Origin: Ferruginibacter sp050611725
GTDB taxonomy: Bacteria > Bacteroidota > Bacteroidia > Chitinophagales > Chitinophagaceae
DNA: 64,000 bases
Direction of reading: 5' to 3'
NCBI RefSeq assembly: GCF_050611725.1
Contig: NZ_JBODJB010000001.1
Coordinates: forward strand, 1,116,001 to 1,180,000
Both the position numbers and the translations under genes were made by a program. Shown one piece after another: positions 8,001 through 16,172 of the stretch. The notes beneath the pieces are model-generated. The model was given only the letters and a program-made list of their open reading frames with translations, ran no database searches and had not been told where the DNA came from. How positions within the stretch are numbered: the first letter of the stretch is position 1; each line of letters opens with the position of its first letter.

Positions 8001-11000
8001 AACGGAACATTGTATTACAATAATGCACCCGTTGTAGCAGGAGATACAATCAAAAATTACAATCCGTCTTTATTAAAAGTAGATCCCAATGACGGTGCTG
8101 TAACGATAAGTTTCACTTATGTAGAAATAGATGCAGCATTGCAATCAAGTTCATCAGCATCAGTGTCGATGCCATTTGGTACGACAAGTATCAGTGGTAT
8201 GGTGTATAATGATGCAAATGCTTTACAAGATGCGATAGTGAATGGTACAGGTACTAATGCCGGCAATACTTTATATGCTCAATTATTGAACAGCAGCAAT
8301 ACAGTTATAGCAACAACAGCAGTTGCAACAGATGGTACATATAGTTTTGCCGGATTGAATGGCGGAACATACACTGTGTTGATCAATACAGTTTCAAGTG
8401 CATCAACATCAACAACTTTACCAACCAATTGGATAAACACTGGAGAATTTAACGGTACAGGTGTAGGTAATGATGGAACAGTAAATGGCACATCAGCAAT
8501 AGTTACTGTGTCAACTGCAAGTATAACCGATGTAAACTTTGGCGTTGAACAATTGCCGGGAGCTAATGCAATAACCGCGGCGAACCAGGTTAACCCTGGA
8601 GGTTCAATTAAAGTAACTGTACCAACTTTAAATGGTTCTGATCCTGAACATGGAAGCTTTACCGGTATCAGCAATTTAGATACAGTAATTATTAAAACAT
8701 TGCCAGCTAACGGAACATTGTATTACAATAATGTTGCTGTTGCAGCAGGCGATACGATTAAGAATTATAATCCAACTTTATTAACTGTTGATCCGAATAA
8801 TGGCGCTGTCACATTAAGTTTTACTTATGTAGAAGTAGATGCAGCATTGCAATCAAGTAATACAGCTTTAGTGTCAATGACATTTACTACACTTACTTTA
8901 AGTGGTACTTTGTTCGATGATGCAAATGGATTAACGGATGACACTGTGAATGGTGTAGGCGCAAACGGCTCAGATATTGACACGGACTTGGCAGGTAGTC
9001 AATCATTGTATGCACAGTTATTAGATAACAGTAACAATGTAATTGCTACAACAGCAATTGCATCAAACGGTACATATAGTTTTACAGGATTAGATGCAGG
9101 AGTATATGCTATAGTGATCAACCAATCTGCTTCAGCAAATGTAACTCCGGGTCTACCTTCGGATTGGATAAATACAGGCGAATATGGAGGAACAGGCCCG
9201 GGTAATGACGGTAATACTAACGGTGCCCTATTATCAATAATATTGAGTACAGCCAATGTTAATAATATAAACTTTGGTCTAAATAAAATTCCTGTTGCAG
9301 ATGATGTAACAACAGCTAATCAAACGAATCCTGGTGGTACTGTTAAAGTAACCGTACCAACATTAACCGGAGATGATTATGAAGATAATGTGTATAATGG
9401 CATAAGTGGTACAAATACTTTGATCATAAATACCTTGCCAACTAACGGGGTGCTGTATTACAATAACACAGCAGTACTAGCGGGAGATACCATTAATAAT
9501 TATAATCCGGCATTATTAACTGTTGATCCGAATAATGGCGCTGTCACTGTAAGCTTTACATATAGCGAAGTAGATGCTTCGTTGCAGTCAAGTGCGCCGG
9601 CTACTGTAACTATGGTATTTGGTACAATTAGTTTAAGTGGAAATGTGTATGACGATGCAAATGGTTTACAAGATGCTATTGTTAATGGAATTGGAACGAA
9701 TGCTGGCGGTAATCTATATGCACATTTATTAGACGATAATAATATTGTAATAGCAACTACCAATGTTTCGAATAATGGTTCTTATAGTTTTACCGGATTG
9801 AATGGCGGTACATACAGTGTATTGATCAATACATCATCAACCGCATCAACATCTACACAGTTACCAAATGGTTGGGTAAATACAGGAGAGTATAATGGCA
9901 TAACAGCAGGTAATGATGGTTTGATTAATGGTGTATCAGCAATGATAACCTTATCTTCTTCAAATGTAAGCAATATAAATTTTGGTATTGAACAAACACC
10001 AACTGCTAACATAGTAATGGCTCCCTCTCAGGTTAATCCGGGTGGTACAGTTAAAGTGATAGTGCCTGTATTAAATGGTTCGGATCCTGAGCAAGGGAAT
10101 TTTATCGGAACCGATAACCTAGATACGGTAATAATAAAAACTTTACCAAACAACGCTGTATTATATTACAACAATGTAGCGCTAGTTTCAGGTGATACTA
10201 TTAAAAATTATAACCCTACTTTGTTAATGATAGATCCTAACGATGGAGCAATTACTATAAACTTTACATACGCTGAAGTTGATGCTGCATTGCAATCGAG
10301 TTTGTCAGCTAACGTAAGTATGTCATTCGGCACTTTGAAAATAAGTGGTAATGTATTTAACGATGCAAATGGATTAACCGATGGTATAGTAAACGGATCG
10401 GGAACAAATGCTAACGGAGCTTTACGTGCTCAATTAGTAAACAGTAGTAATGCCATTATTGCAACTGCTATTGTTGCAAGTGATGGAACCTATAGTTTTT
10501 CAAATGTGAATGGAGGTACTTATACAGTAATTGTAAGTGCATCGTCTGTAACACCACTGAATTTATTGGCTACGCCACCAACCGACTGGGTAATAACAGG
10601 TGAGCATATTGGAACAGGTCCGGGTAATGATGGTGCTGCTAACGGTAAATCATTGCCAATCATAGTTTCAACTACAGATATCGACAATATCAATTTTGGT
10701 CTTGAGCAAATATCTGTTGCTGATGAGAAATGGGCTAATCCTCAATTGAATCCGGGTGGTACAATTAAAGTACCGGTGCCGGTATTAACCGGAAATGATC
10801 CTGAAGATGGTAGTTATATTGGCGTAGATCTGTCGGATACGATCATCATTAAAACACTGCCTTTTAACGGTAAGTTATATTACAATGATCTGCTTGTAAA
10901 CGCAGGTGATACTATTAAAAATTACGATCCGGCTAAATTAATGTTAGATCCTAACCCAGGAATTATAACTGTATCATTTACTTATAGTCAAGTAGATGCC

Positions 11001-11597
11001 GCACGTTTTGGTGGAAGAGCAGCAAGTGTATATTTACCTTTCAGCGCCGTGCTACCTGTAACCTTAATTGACTTTGCAGGTAAATTTACAGGTAGTAGTG
11101 TTGATCTTACGTGGTCAAGTGCTACTGAAACTAATACAAGTTATTATGAGTTGGAAAGAAGTGCTGATGGTACCACATTTACGTCGATCGGTAAAATGTA
11201 TGCATCGGGTGCTAACTCTTCTTATTTCTTGTCTGATGTTATGCCATCAACCGGTGTTAATTACTACCGTTTGAAAATGTTTGATAAAGACGGAGAATTT
11301 ACTTTCAGTAAAGTAGTAGTGATCAAAATTGATGGTAACGTTGTTGCGATCACTTCGGTTAAACCTAATCCGTTTGTAAGTAACGTAGATGTATATGTTG
11401 ATCTTACCAATGCAACAGACATTAAAGTAGGAATATTTGACATGGGTGGAAAAACGATCTATCAAAACATAACAAAAGGTAATAAGGGATTGAACTGGTT
11501 AAATGTGAAAGATCTGGATAAACTTCAGAAAGGTGTTTACATTCTTAGAGTAACTGCCGGCGAAACAACCATCCAAAAGAAAATATTGAAGAATTAA
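5052..11597 (+). CDS. Giant repetitive secreted protein with T9SS type A sorting domain
   Basis: This 2181-residue protein has a signal peptide (about 1-26, ending VVGFAQ) and a C-terminal Por secretion tail from about 2096 (VKPNPF, IFDMGGK, KGVYILRV, QKKILKN). It should therefore be exported by Sec and then carried through the outer membrane by the type IX system. Residues about 27-300 form a unique N-terminal region. From about 306 to 2000, seven ~240-residue units each combine an SdrB/Cna-like beta-sandwich (SGxVYDDANGL, GTYSFxGLNGGTY, WINTGEY, INFGIEQLP) with a second module (QxNPGGTIKV, LYYNN, AGDTIKNYNP, FTYxEVDAAL). A surface adhesin or matrix role is inferred. Units 2 and 3 are nearly identical in DNA. 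A second ATG at 5058 is an alternative start. Confidence 0.9.
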   Translation: MTMNRSYTKTFALSCLLLLFCVVGFAQLQLEFDGNSYPSAPSGPSVAPVSANFRLNTTGTTFTNYTLAGQPLTVTASWSNQQYTAVAGGGTQTGNAFGLNSNNSSKLANTSEPVWYTLNTISSPTNAMMTSNPYGTGGTGIDVATNYGFNCFTTTEPLYAANVSTSGRYYYSDLTLTFSKPISNPVFHVIGLGGTVSGLGFATEFDLVTSGITLARISGSNVFKVTSNQILNNSGTINATSSSAGALLADGAGSGAASGSIRMTGNNITSVKFKVYLRGDGSGTKWGASNSYSGDKWLLGFSMNQPVITGNVYDDANALKASPLNTIDGTGTNAGGTLYINLINALGNVVQSVPVQSDGTYTFQDLLPTSYPVTYTARLSTTQGTVGSAAPANSLPSGWINTGELIGTGAGTDGIVDGTSAPIILTGGATYYDNVNFGIEKLPVANDVTAASQTNPGGTIKVIVPTLNGTDLEQGTFSGTGNLDTVIINTIPSVLTMGRLYYNNVLVVAGDTIKNYDPTKLTFDPINGAVTATFTYSEVDAALRASTPATVTMPFATISISGTVNDDANGLKGTPSNTVDGTGTNAGGLNAVLYDAVQDTVVAKIVLPSSGVYSFTGINAGTYSVKITTNNATMGAASPAVALPPNWIHTGEYLGAGAGNDGTVNGILSIGTISINTTNANFGIEQLPTANAVTASSQTNPGSTIKVTVPTLNGADPEQGTFAGTGNLDTVIINTLPNTTTMGRLYYNNVLVAVGDTIKNYDPAKLTLDPADGAITATFTYSEVDAALRSSSTATVTMAFTTISISGNIYDDANGLKGTPYNTVDGIGTNAGGLNAVLYDAVQDTVVAKIVLPSSGAYSFTGLNAGTYSIKVTTNNATIGVASPAVILPSSWVNTGEYLGAGAGNDGTANGILSIGTVVVNVTGANFGIEQLPTANVVTMASQINPGGTIKITVPALNGSDPEQGTFDGLSNLDTVIIKTLPTNGTLYYNNAPVVAGDTIKNYNPSLLKVDPNDGAVTISFTYVEIDAALQSSSSASVSMPFGTTSISGMVYNDANALQDAIVNGTGTNAGNTLYAQLLNSSNTVIATTAVATDGTYSFAGLNGGTYTVLINTVSSASTSTTLPTNWINTGEFNGTGVGNDGTVNGTSAIVTVSTASITDVNFGVEQLPGANAITAANQVNPGGSIKVTVPTLNGSDPEHGSFTGISNLDTVIIKTLPANGTLYYNNVAVAAGDTIKNYNPTLLTVDPNNGAVTLSFTYVEVDAALQSSNTALVSMTFTTLTLSGTLFDDANGLTDDTVNGVGANGSDIDTDLAGSQSLYAQLLDNSNNVIATTAIASNGTYSFTGLDAGVYAIVINQSASANVTPGLPSDWINTGEYGGTGPGNDGNTNGALLSIILSTANVNNINFGLNKIPVADDVTTANQTNPGGTVKVTVPTLTGDDYEDNVYNGISGTNTLIINTLPTNGVLYYNNTAVLAGDTINNYNPALLTVDPNNGAVTVSFTYSEVDASLQSSAPATVTMVFGTISLSGNVYDDANGLQDAIVNGIGTNAGGNLYAHLLDDNNIVIATTNVSNNGSYSFTGLNGGTYSVLINTSSTASTSTQLPNGWVNTGEYNGITAGNDGLINGVSAMITLSSSNVSNINFGIEQTPTANIVMAPSQVNPGGTVKVIVPVLNGSDPEQGNFIGTDNLDTVIIKTLPNNAVLYYNNVALVSGDTIKNYNPTLLMIDPNDGAITINFTYAEVDAALQSSLSANVSMSFGTLKISGNVFNDANGLTDGIVNGSGTNANGALRAQLVNSSNAIIATAIVASDGTYSFSNVNGGTYTVIVSASSVTPLNLLATPPTDWVITGEHIGTGPGNDGAANGKSLPIIVSTTDIDNINFGLEQISVADEKWANPQLNPGGTIKVPVPVLTGNDPEDGSYIGVDLSDTIIIKTLPFNGKLYYNDLLVNAGDTIKNYDPAKLMLDPNPGIITVSFTYSQVDAARFGGRAASVYLPFSAVLPVTLIDFAGKFTGSSVDLTWSSATETNTSYYELERSADGTTFTSIGKMYASGANSSYFLSDVMPSTGVNYYRLKMFDKDGEFTFSKVVVIKIDGNVVAITSVKPNPFVSNVDVYVDLTNATDIKVGIFDMGGKTIYQNITKGNKGLNWLNVKDLDKLQKGVYILRVTAGETTIQKKILKN
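5971..11030 (+). repeat. Seven ~730-bp tandem coding repeats
   Basis: The module encoding SG-x-V-Y-D-D-A-N-A/G-L recurs seven times, starting near 5980, 6735, 7471, 8200, 8905, 9640 and 10345. Units at 6735-7060 and 7471-7790 share very long near-identical DNA stretches, which indicates a recent duplication or gene conversion; the other units are more diverged. Confidence 0.85.
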
Positions 11598-11620
11598 TAA
11601 ACTAATTGCTGTTTAAATTA

Positions 11621-11654
11621 GAGGGCTGCTTCATCATTGAGCAGCTCTTTTTAT
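11621..11654 (+). terminator. Terminator of the giant cargo gene
   Basis: GAG-G-GCTGCT pairs with AGCAGC-TC with one bulged base, and a TTTTTA run follows. It lies 24 bases after the stop. Confidence 0.75.
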
Positions 11655-11666
11655 TTAAAGCAATTT

Positions 11667-12260
11667 TTATTTTTTTGATTTGCTTAATATTTCAGTTAAA
11701 GTATATGTTGCAATGTTTTTACAATTGTTTTTAAACGAATTTAAAACCGTGATGGCGCCAATGGTAGGTGCCATGATGAAATAGTTAGATTCACTGTTCT
11801 TTGCATTTATAAATTCTCTTGATGCAAAGAACATTTTTTTAATTTCCAGTTTCTGATATTCTTCGGGCAATAAAGAGATGCAAGCCACATACACGGAGTT
11901 CAATTTGTTTTTTAAAACAGAGTCAGCAGCAGTTTGTACAATACATTTTTCCGCAACGTCGAGCTGTATTCCGGACGAATCATATTTTGTAAGTGTATCT
12001 TTAAGATTATCTATAAATGTGTTGATGTTCTCGATTGCTAAATAAATTTTGTTGGCTTCAGAAGTAAAAGCAGTATTCTTACCTTTTTTTATTTGTTTAT
12101 ATAAATTCAGCAAGATGTTTGATTGTAGAATATCGTTACTTCTAGATAACGATGAATCAATGTGTTTAAATTTTTCTAAAATTTCATCAGATGCAGGTGT
12201 TTGACCGTTAGTAGAAAACGATGTTACAATAAATGCTGATATAATTGCTGTGGATCTCAA
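11667..12260 (-). CDS. Exported protein resembling the GldM N-terminal region
   Basis: This 197-residue protein has a short signal-like N-terminus (to about NGQ, residue 19) and is otherwise helical. The pattern of a long helix (SDEILEKFKHIDSSLSRSND), then NKIYLAIENINTFIDNLKD, and near the C-terminus APTIGAITVLNSFKNNCKNI recalls the periplasmic N-terminal helical domain of GldM, which has a similar 'AxxLSKxQNDVxxxE' helix. The cytoplasmic/TM anchor and later domains of GldM are absent. The similarity was judged by eye and is weak, so it could be an unrelated helical exported protein. It lies just downstream of the DUF6089 barrel gene, separated by a terminator. Confidence 0.55.
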   Translation of the reverse strand: MRSTAIISAFIVTSFSTNGQTPASDEILEKFKHIDSSLSRSNDILQSNILLNLYKQIKKGKNTAFTSEANKIYLAIENINTFIDNLKDTLTKYDSSGIQLDVAEKCIVQTAADSVLKNKLNSVYVACISLLPEEYQKLEIKKMFFASREFINAKNSESNYFIMAPTIGAITVLNSFKNNCKNIATYTLTEILSKSKK

Positions 12261-12280
12261 TAAAATTTTAATTCAAAAAT

Positions 12281-12314
12281 AAAAAGGTTCCGAATTATTT
12301 CGGAACCTTTTTAA
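12281..12314 (-). terminator. Terminator of the DUF6089-type barrel gene
   Basis: AAAAAGGTTCCG and CGGAACCTTTTT form a 12-bp stem with an 8-nt loop. The A and T flanks make it usable on either strand; by position it terminates the minus-strand gene ending at 12331. Confidence 0.85.
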
Positions 12315-12330
12315 AATATTCTTTATTGTT

Positions 12331-13284
12331 TTAGTTTATTCTTTCTCTACCAAATGTAATTCCAAGTTTCAGCATGAAAGTAAAGAAAGCATCTTTATCT
12401 CTTGGATCGCCACGTATTTGACCGCCTTTGGGATTGATATAAACAGGGTTATTAAGTACTTCAGCTCTTCTGTCATTCAATTCTTTCGCATTATCCAATC
12501 TGTTACCGGCAAAATAGTTTGCATATAATGCTGGGTCAATATATCTTGTACTTACATCATCTAAATAATCTGTTCTTAAAATACGTGGAGCAATTTCAGC
12601 TCTTAAGTTGAATACGCTAGATAATTCGTATTTAACACCAATCCCTACAGGAAAACTAATCTGATTTAATTTATATTTTTTCCGTTGAGGATATTCAGCA
12701 AATCCCTGTCCTTCCGTACTTAACGGTTGAAGATCCACCCATTGCCCTGCTGAGTTTTGTGCTTGTGGGTTAAAATGATAATAACCAACACCTGCTAATA
12801 TGTATGGAGAAATTCTTGGTGGCTCCCTATCTCTCGAAGCCCAATCAATAAAAATATAAGTAGGGTGTATTTCGGCAATTAAACTGATTTCAGAAATTTT
12901 GCTTCTAAAATGAAGGCCTCTCCAGTAACGCATACCCGAATTATCTCGTATTGGATATAATACACTATCGTAGGCTTTTACCGTTCCGAAAGTTCCTTCA
13001 AGCCTAATGGCTATTTTGTTTTTGTAAAGTGCACTAAGGTAACCGCTCATAGCAAAACGGTTGTTTCCAAAATTAAGATCTTTAAGGAAAGGCTTACCTA
13101 TACCTTTGTGCCCCCCCAGATCGGTAAGGCAGTTCATGCCACCGAGTGAGCCGCCGAGCTCGTAGATCCAATCGGTGTCGTAGTAGTCGTTGTCAAAGAA
13201 ATAATACCCACCTTGTGCTTTGGAGCTAACGGATGCACTCATAAGCAAAGCCAAGAGGCTTAGAAAAATTGCTGTTTTTTTCAT
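12331..13284 (-). CDS. DUF6089-like outer-membrane beta-barrel protein
   Basis: The 317-residue protein has a clear signal peptide (1-24, ending SSKAQ) followed by YELGGSLGGMNCLTDLGG, a pattern typical of the DUF6089/PorT-like barrel proteins of Bacteroidota. Alternating hydrophobic beta strands continue to the C-terminal FMLKLGITFGR strand. It should sit in the outer membrane; no transport substrate can be inferred. It stands alone between nth and its own terminator. The perfect palindrome AAAACCGGTTTT at 13312-13323 lies about 28 bases upstream of the start and could be an operator. Confidence 0.8.
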   Translation of the reverse strand: MKKTAIFLSLLALLMSASVSSKAQGGYYFFDNDYYDTDWIYELGGSLGGMNCLTDLGGHKGIGKPFLKDLNFGNNRFAMSGYLSALYKNKIAIRLEGTFGTVKAYDSVLYPIRDNSGMRYWRGLHFRSKISEISLIAEIHPTYIFIDWASRDREPPRISPYILAGVGYYHFNPQAQNSAGQWVDLQPLSTEGQGFAEYPQRKKYKLNQISFPVGIGVKYELSSVFNLRAEIAPRILRTDYLDDVSTRYIDPALYANYFAGNRLDNAKELNDRRAEVLNNPVYINPKGGQIRGDPRDKDAFFTFMLKLGITFGRERIN

Positions 13285-13311
13285 AGAAATCCTACTTTAA
13301 TAATAAATTTT

Positions 13312-13323
13312 AAAACCGGTTTT
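13312..13323. promoter_or_regulatory. Perfect 12-bp palindrome upstream of the barrel gene
   Basis: AAAACCGGTTTT is fully self-complementary and lies in the short AT-rich leader between nth and the barrel gene. An operator role is only a guess. Confidence 0.3.
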
Positions 13324-13410
13324 GTTTAAGGATAATTGAAATAAGTCAATCACTTGGTTGTTTAAAGTAACAACAAATAATTGTAATAGTTCTACTTATT
13401 AACAATTTGG

Positions 13411-14058
13411 CTATTGTTTATTAACAATTTGCGTATAGTATTTACAGACGGTTTTTAGGCCACATTCGTTGCATTTAGGACTCCTTGCTGTGCAAATATA
13501 TCTGCCATGCAAGATCAACCAATGATGAGCCTTGTGCACATACTGTTTTTCTATATGCGTAATTAATTGTTTTTCTGCTTCTAAAGGAGTTTTGGCATTG
13601 GTTGTTAAACCAATTCTTGCGCTCACTCTAAAAACATGGGTGTCAACAGCCATGTTAGGTTGACCGTCAATTACCGATGTAATTACATTGGCGGTCTTCC
13701 TTCCAACACCCGGTAACAAAATTAACTCATTAACAGTCATGGGAATCTGCCCGGAGAGGGTTTCCCACACTATACGAGACATGTGGATAAGTTGTTTAGA
13801 TTTATTATTGGGATATGAGATGCTTTTTATTAATGCAAAAATTTCGTTAAAACTGGCTTTACTCATGCTTTCAGCATCGGGAAACTTTGCAAAAAGGGCA
13901 GGCGTGGTAAGGTTTACTCGTTTATCTGTACATTGGGCAGATAAGATCACGGCTACGAGTAATTGAAATGGAGTTTCGTAATTCAGCTCTGTTTCTGCAT
14001 TTGGAGCGTTTTCCAGAAAATAATTCGTAAAGTATTGATATCGTTCCTTTTTAGTCAT
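13411..14058 (-). CDS. nth: Endonuclease III (DNA glycosylase/AP lyase)
   Basis: This 215-residue enzyme excises oxidised pyrimidines and cleaves the abasic site in base-excision repair. The helix-hairpin-helix LPGVGRKTA is at 115-123 with catalytic Lys121, and catalytic Asp139 is in AVDTH. The C-terminal 4Fe-4S cluster ligands Cys189, 196, 199 and 205 have the usual C-X6-C-X2-C-X5-C spacing. Length fits the family. The last codons lie in a 14-bp direct duplication (TTATTAACAATTTG at 13396 and 13418). Confidence 0.97.
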   Translation of the reverse strand: MTKKERYQYFTNYFLENAPNAETELNYETPFQLLVAVILSAQCTDKRVNLTTPALFAKFPDAESMSKASFNEIFALIKSISYPNNKSKQLIHMSRIVWETLSGQIPMTVNELILLPGVGRKTANVITSVIDGQPNMAVDTHVFRVSARIGLTTNAKTPLEAEKQLITHIEKQYVHKAHHWLILHGRYICTARSPKCNECGLKTVCKYYTQIVNKQ

Positions 14059-14059
14059 A

Positions 14060-14092
14060 AAAAAATCGTCACGCTCAAGGCGTGACGAATTT
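14060..14092 (-). terminator. Terminator of the small ORF at 14116
   Basis: TCGTCACGC and GCGTGACGA form a 9-bp stem with a 5-nt loop; on the minus strand a T run follows. It sits between the 79-residue ORF and nth, so nth is probably transcribed from its own promoter or by readthrough. Confidence 0.8.
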
Positions 14093-14115
14093 AAGGTTAA
14101 ATACTTTTAAAACGG

Positions 14116-14355
14116 TTAGACTTCATCTGTAAGTTCACCCACCGGAACCGCAGCGTTGCTAAGAATAGCATTCACTACCTTTTTTCGGGGCGAAAAATTG
14201 AGCTTTTCCAGGTTCTTTTGACCATCCAGTAATTGCTCATATTTTTCACGTAAACTCCAATCCGTTTCTAATGCAGCCGCTATAGCAGCAGCTTTTTCGG
14301 TAGAAGATTCGTTGTACAGATATTGTACAAGATCTTCAATCTTAAAATTGTGCAT
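14116..14355 (-). CDS. Small helical protein of unknown function
   Basis: The 79-residue product is predicted cytosolic and mostly helical. Its first 50 residues (KIEDLVQYLYNESST, then AALETDWSLREKYEQL) recall the helical N-terminal part of anti-sigma-factor-like proteins, but no Cys or His zinc ligands and no membrane segment are present, so I do not assign that function. It lies 78 bases downstream of the DivIC-like gene on the same strand and has its own terminator. Confidence 0.7.
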   Translation of the reverse strand: MHNFKIEDLVQYLYNESSTEKAAAIAAALETDWSLREKYEQLLDGQKNLEKLNFSPRKKVVNAILSNAAVPVGELTDEV

Positions 14356-14433
14356 AGAAATTTTTAAGGGGTTGAAAAATAGCTTAATTCGTATCTAAAA
14401 CGCAGAAAAGGATAAATTATTGCCCATATCATA

Positions 14434-14742
14434 CTATTTGCTACTTATTGCAGGGGCAATTACGAAAAGATCTTCGTTGTCTTTTTTCATCAAATACTTT
14501 TCCCGGGCATATTTTTCAATGGTTTGGGCATTGTTTTTTAGTTGATTTTCTTCCAGTTTGGTATCAACTATCAAGTCTTTCAGATGAGCTTCACTTTTTC
14601 TAAGTTCAGAGTACTTTTTACTACGAGCTACACTGGAGGGAATATCTTTAGGGTCGAACCAAAACATCCAAGCTAAAAAAACAGCACCTGCTATCAGGTA
14701 TTTGTTTTTCAGAATGGATAATATTTGTTTGGCTACTTTCAT
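14434..14742 (-). CDS. DivIC/FtsB-type septum formation initiator protein
   Basis: The 102-residue bitopic protein has a short cytoplasmic N-terminus, one membrane helix (about 14-29, LIAGAVFLAWMFW) and a periplasmic coiled coil (about 42-75) followed by the family motif YAREKYLMKKDNEDLFVI. DivIC/FtsB proteins bridge the divisome with FtsL and FtsQ/DivIB. The eno gene upstream on the same strand is a common neighbour of this family (the eno-ftsB order is familiar in many bacteria), here separated by a long inverted repeat. Confidence 0.88.
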   Translation of the reverse strand: MKVAKQILSILKNKYLIAGAVFLAWMFWFDPKDIPSSVARSKKYSELRKSEAHLKDLIVDTKLEENQLKNNAQTIEKYAREKYLMKKDNEDLFVIAPAISSK

Positions 14743-14756
14743 TTGTTTTAGTTCTC

Positions 14757-14836
14757 AGTTTTTAGTTCTTAGTTGGGAGCATTTTAATTGAAAATCTATT
14801 CAACTCATTATACTACTTAACTAAGAACTAAAAACT
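14757..14836. repeat. 18-bp perfect inverted repeat between eno and the ftsB-like gene
   Basis: AGTTTTTAGTTCTTAGTT at 14757-14774 is the exact complement of 14819-14836, with a 44-nt loop. Both arms are built of a TTAGTTCT-like word that also repeats just outside the arms. A transcript leaving eno would form a long AU-rich hairpin here. Confidence 0.75.
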
Positions 14837-14848
14837 AGAAACTAATAA

Positions 14849-16138
14849 TTATTTACCAAATTTAATTTTTCCTTTTGGATAAATGGCAGAATCTCCCAAC
14901 ATTTCTTCGATACGAATTAATTGGTTGTATTTTGCCATACGGTCTGTACGTGATGCAGAACCTGTTTTAATTTGTCCGCAATTCAATGCAACTGCAAGGT
15001 CAGCAATGGTTGTATCTTCTGTTTCTCCACTTCTGTGACTCATAATTGTATTGTAACCGGCTTGTTGTGCCATGCTTACTGCGTTGATGGTTTCGGTGAT
15101 CGTACCAATTTGATTTACTTTAACAAGTAAGCCATTAGCTGTGCTTTCTTTGATGCCTCTTTCCAAACGGGTAACGTTTGTTACAAAAAGATCATCACCG
15201 ACTAACTGAACTTTTTTACCGATAGTATCAGTTAAGTTTTTCCAACCTGCCCAATCGTCTTCTGCCATACCATCTTCAATACTGCAGATAGGGTATTGTT
15301 TAGCCCAACTTTCCCAGAATTTAACCAATTGATCGCTGGTCATTTTTTTACCATCGCTTTTATGGAAGATATATTTTTTCTCTTTTGCATTCCATAATTC
15401 ACTGTTTGCTGCATCCATAGCGATCATGATCTGACTGCCAGTTTTGTAACCTGCAGCTTGAATCGCAGTTAATACAGTTTCAATTGCTTCTTCATTGCTT
15501 TGGATGTTTGGTGCAAATCCACCTTCATCACCAACATTCGTACTGAAGCCTTTTTTCTTCAATACAGTTTTTAATGCATGAAAAATATCAACGCCCCATG
15601 CTAAGCCTTCGCTGAAAGTTTTTGCACCAACAGGCATTACCATGAATTCTTGAAAATCTATTTTATTATCAGCATGTGCACCACCATTCAAGATGTTCAT
15701 CATTGGAATAGGCAAAATTTTTGCGTTGGTACCACCGATATATCTGTACAAAGGAAGGTTAGCTTCTAGTGCGGCAGCTTTAGCAACAGCCATACTTACA
15801 GCCAACATTGCGTTAGCACCTAATTTGCTTTTGTTTGGTGTTTTATCTAATGCGATCAAAGCGGCATCAATACCTGTTTGATCTGCAATATCCCAACCCA
15901 ATAAATTTTCAGCAATAACTGTATTTACATTTTTAACAGCTTTCAACACACTTTTACCACCGTAATATTTTTTATCGCCATCTCTTAATTCAACAGCTTC
16001 GTGAATACCGGTACTTGCACCACTTGGTACAGCAGCACGACCTAAATGTTCGTTTTCTGTTAATACGTCAACTTCCACAGTAGGATTACCGCGGCTATCT
16101 AAAATTTGTCTTGCATGAATGGAGGCGATGTAACTCAT
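14849..16138 (-). CDS. eno: Enolase
   Basis: This 429-residue enzyme interconverts 2-phosphoglycerate and phosphoenolpyruvate in glycolysis. Signature elements are all present: SGASTGIHEAVELRDGD near the N-terminus (flexible loop), GDEGGFAPN (catalytic Glu), MDAANSEL, SIEDGMAEDDW and GDDLFVTN (Mg ligands), VKVNQIGT (catalytic Lys) and MSHRSGETEDTTIADLAV. Length is typical. It is co-directional with gldA upstream (34-bp gap) and the ftsB-like gene downstream. Confidence 0.98.
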   Translation of the reverse strand: MSYIASIHARQILDSRGNPTVEVDVLTENEHLGRAAVPSGASTGIHEAVELRDGDKKYYGGKSVLKAVKNVNTVIAENLLGWDIADQTGIDAALIALDKTPNKSKLGANAMLAVSMAVAKAAALEANLPLYRYIGGTNAKILPIPMMNILNGGAHADNKIDFQEFMVMPVGAKTFSEGLAWGVDIFHALKTVLKKKGFSTNVGDEGGFAPNIQSNEEAIETVLTAIQAAGYKTGSQIMIAMDAANSELWNAKEKKYIFHKSDGKKMTSDQLVKFWESWAKQYPICSIEDGMAEDDWAGWKNLTDTIGKKVQLVGDDLFVTNVTRLERGIKESTANGLLVKVNQIGTITETINAVSMAQQAGYNTIMSHRSGETEDTTIADLAVALNCGQIKTGSASRTDRMAKYNQLIRIEEMLGDSAIYPKGKIKFGK

Positions 16139-16172
16139 TTTCTATTTTATTTATGATTTATGTAATAAATTT

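Noticed and set aside
8279..8674. 131-residue minus-strand frame inside the giant cargo gene, and similar ones at 6656, 8999, 9500 and 9782
   Set aside because: They recur at matching places in each repeat unit and are antisense shadows of the repeated coding sequence.
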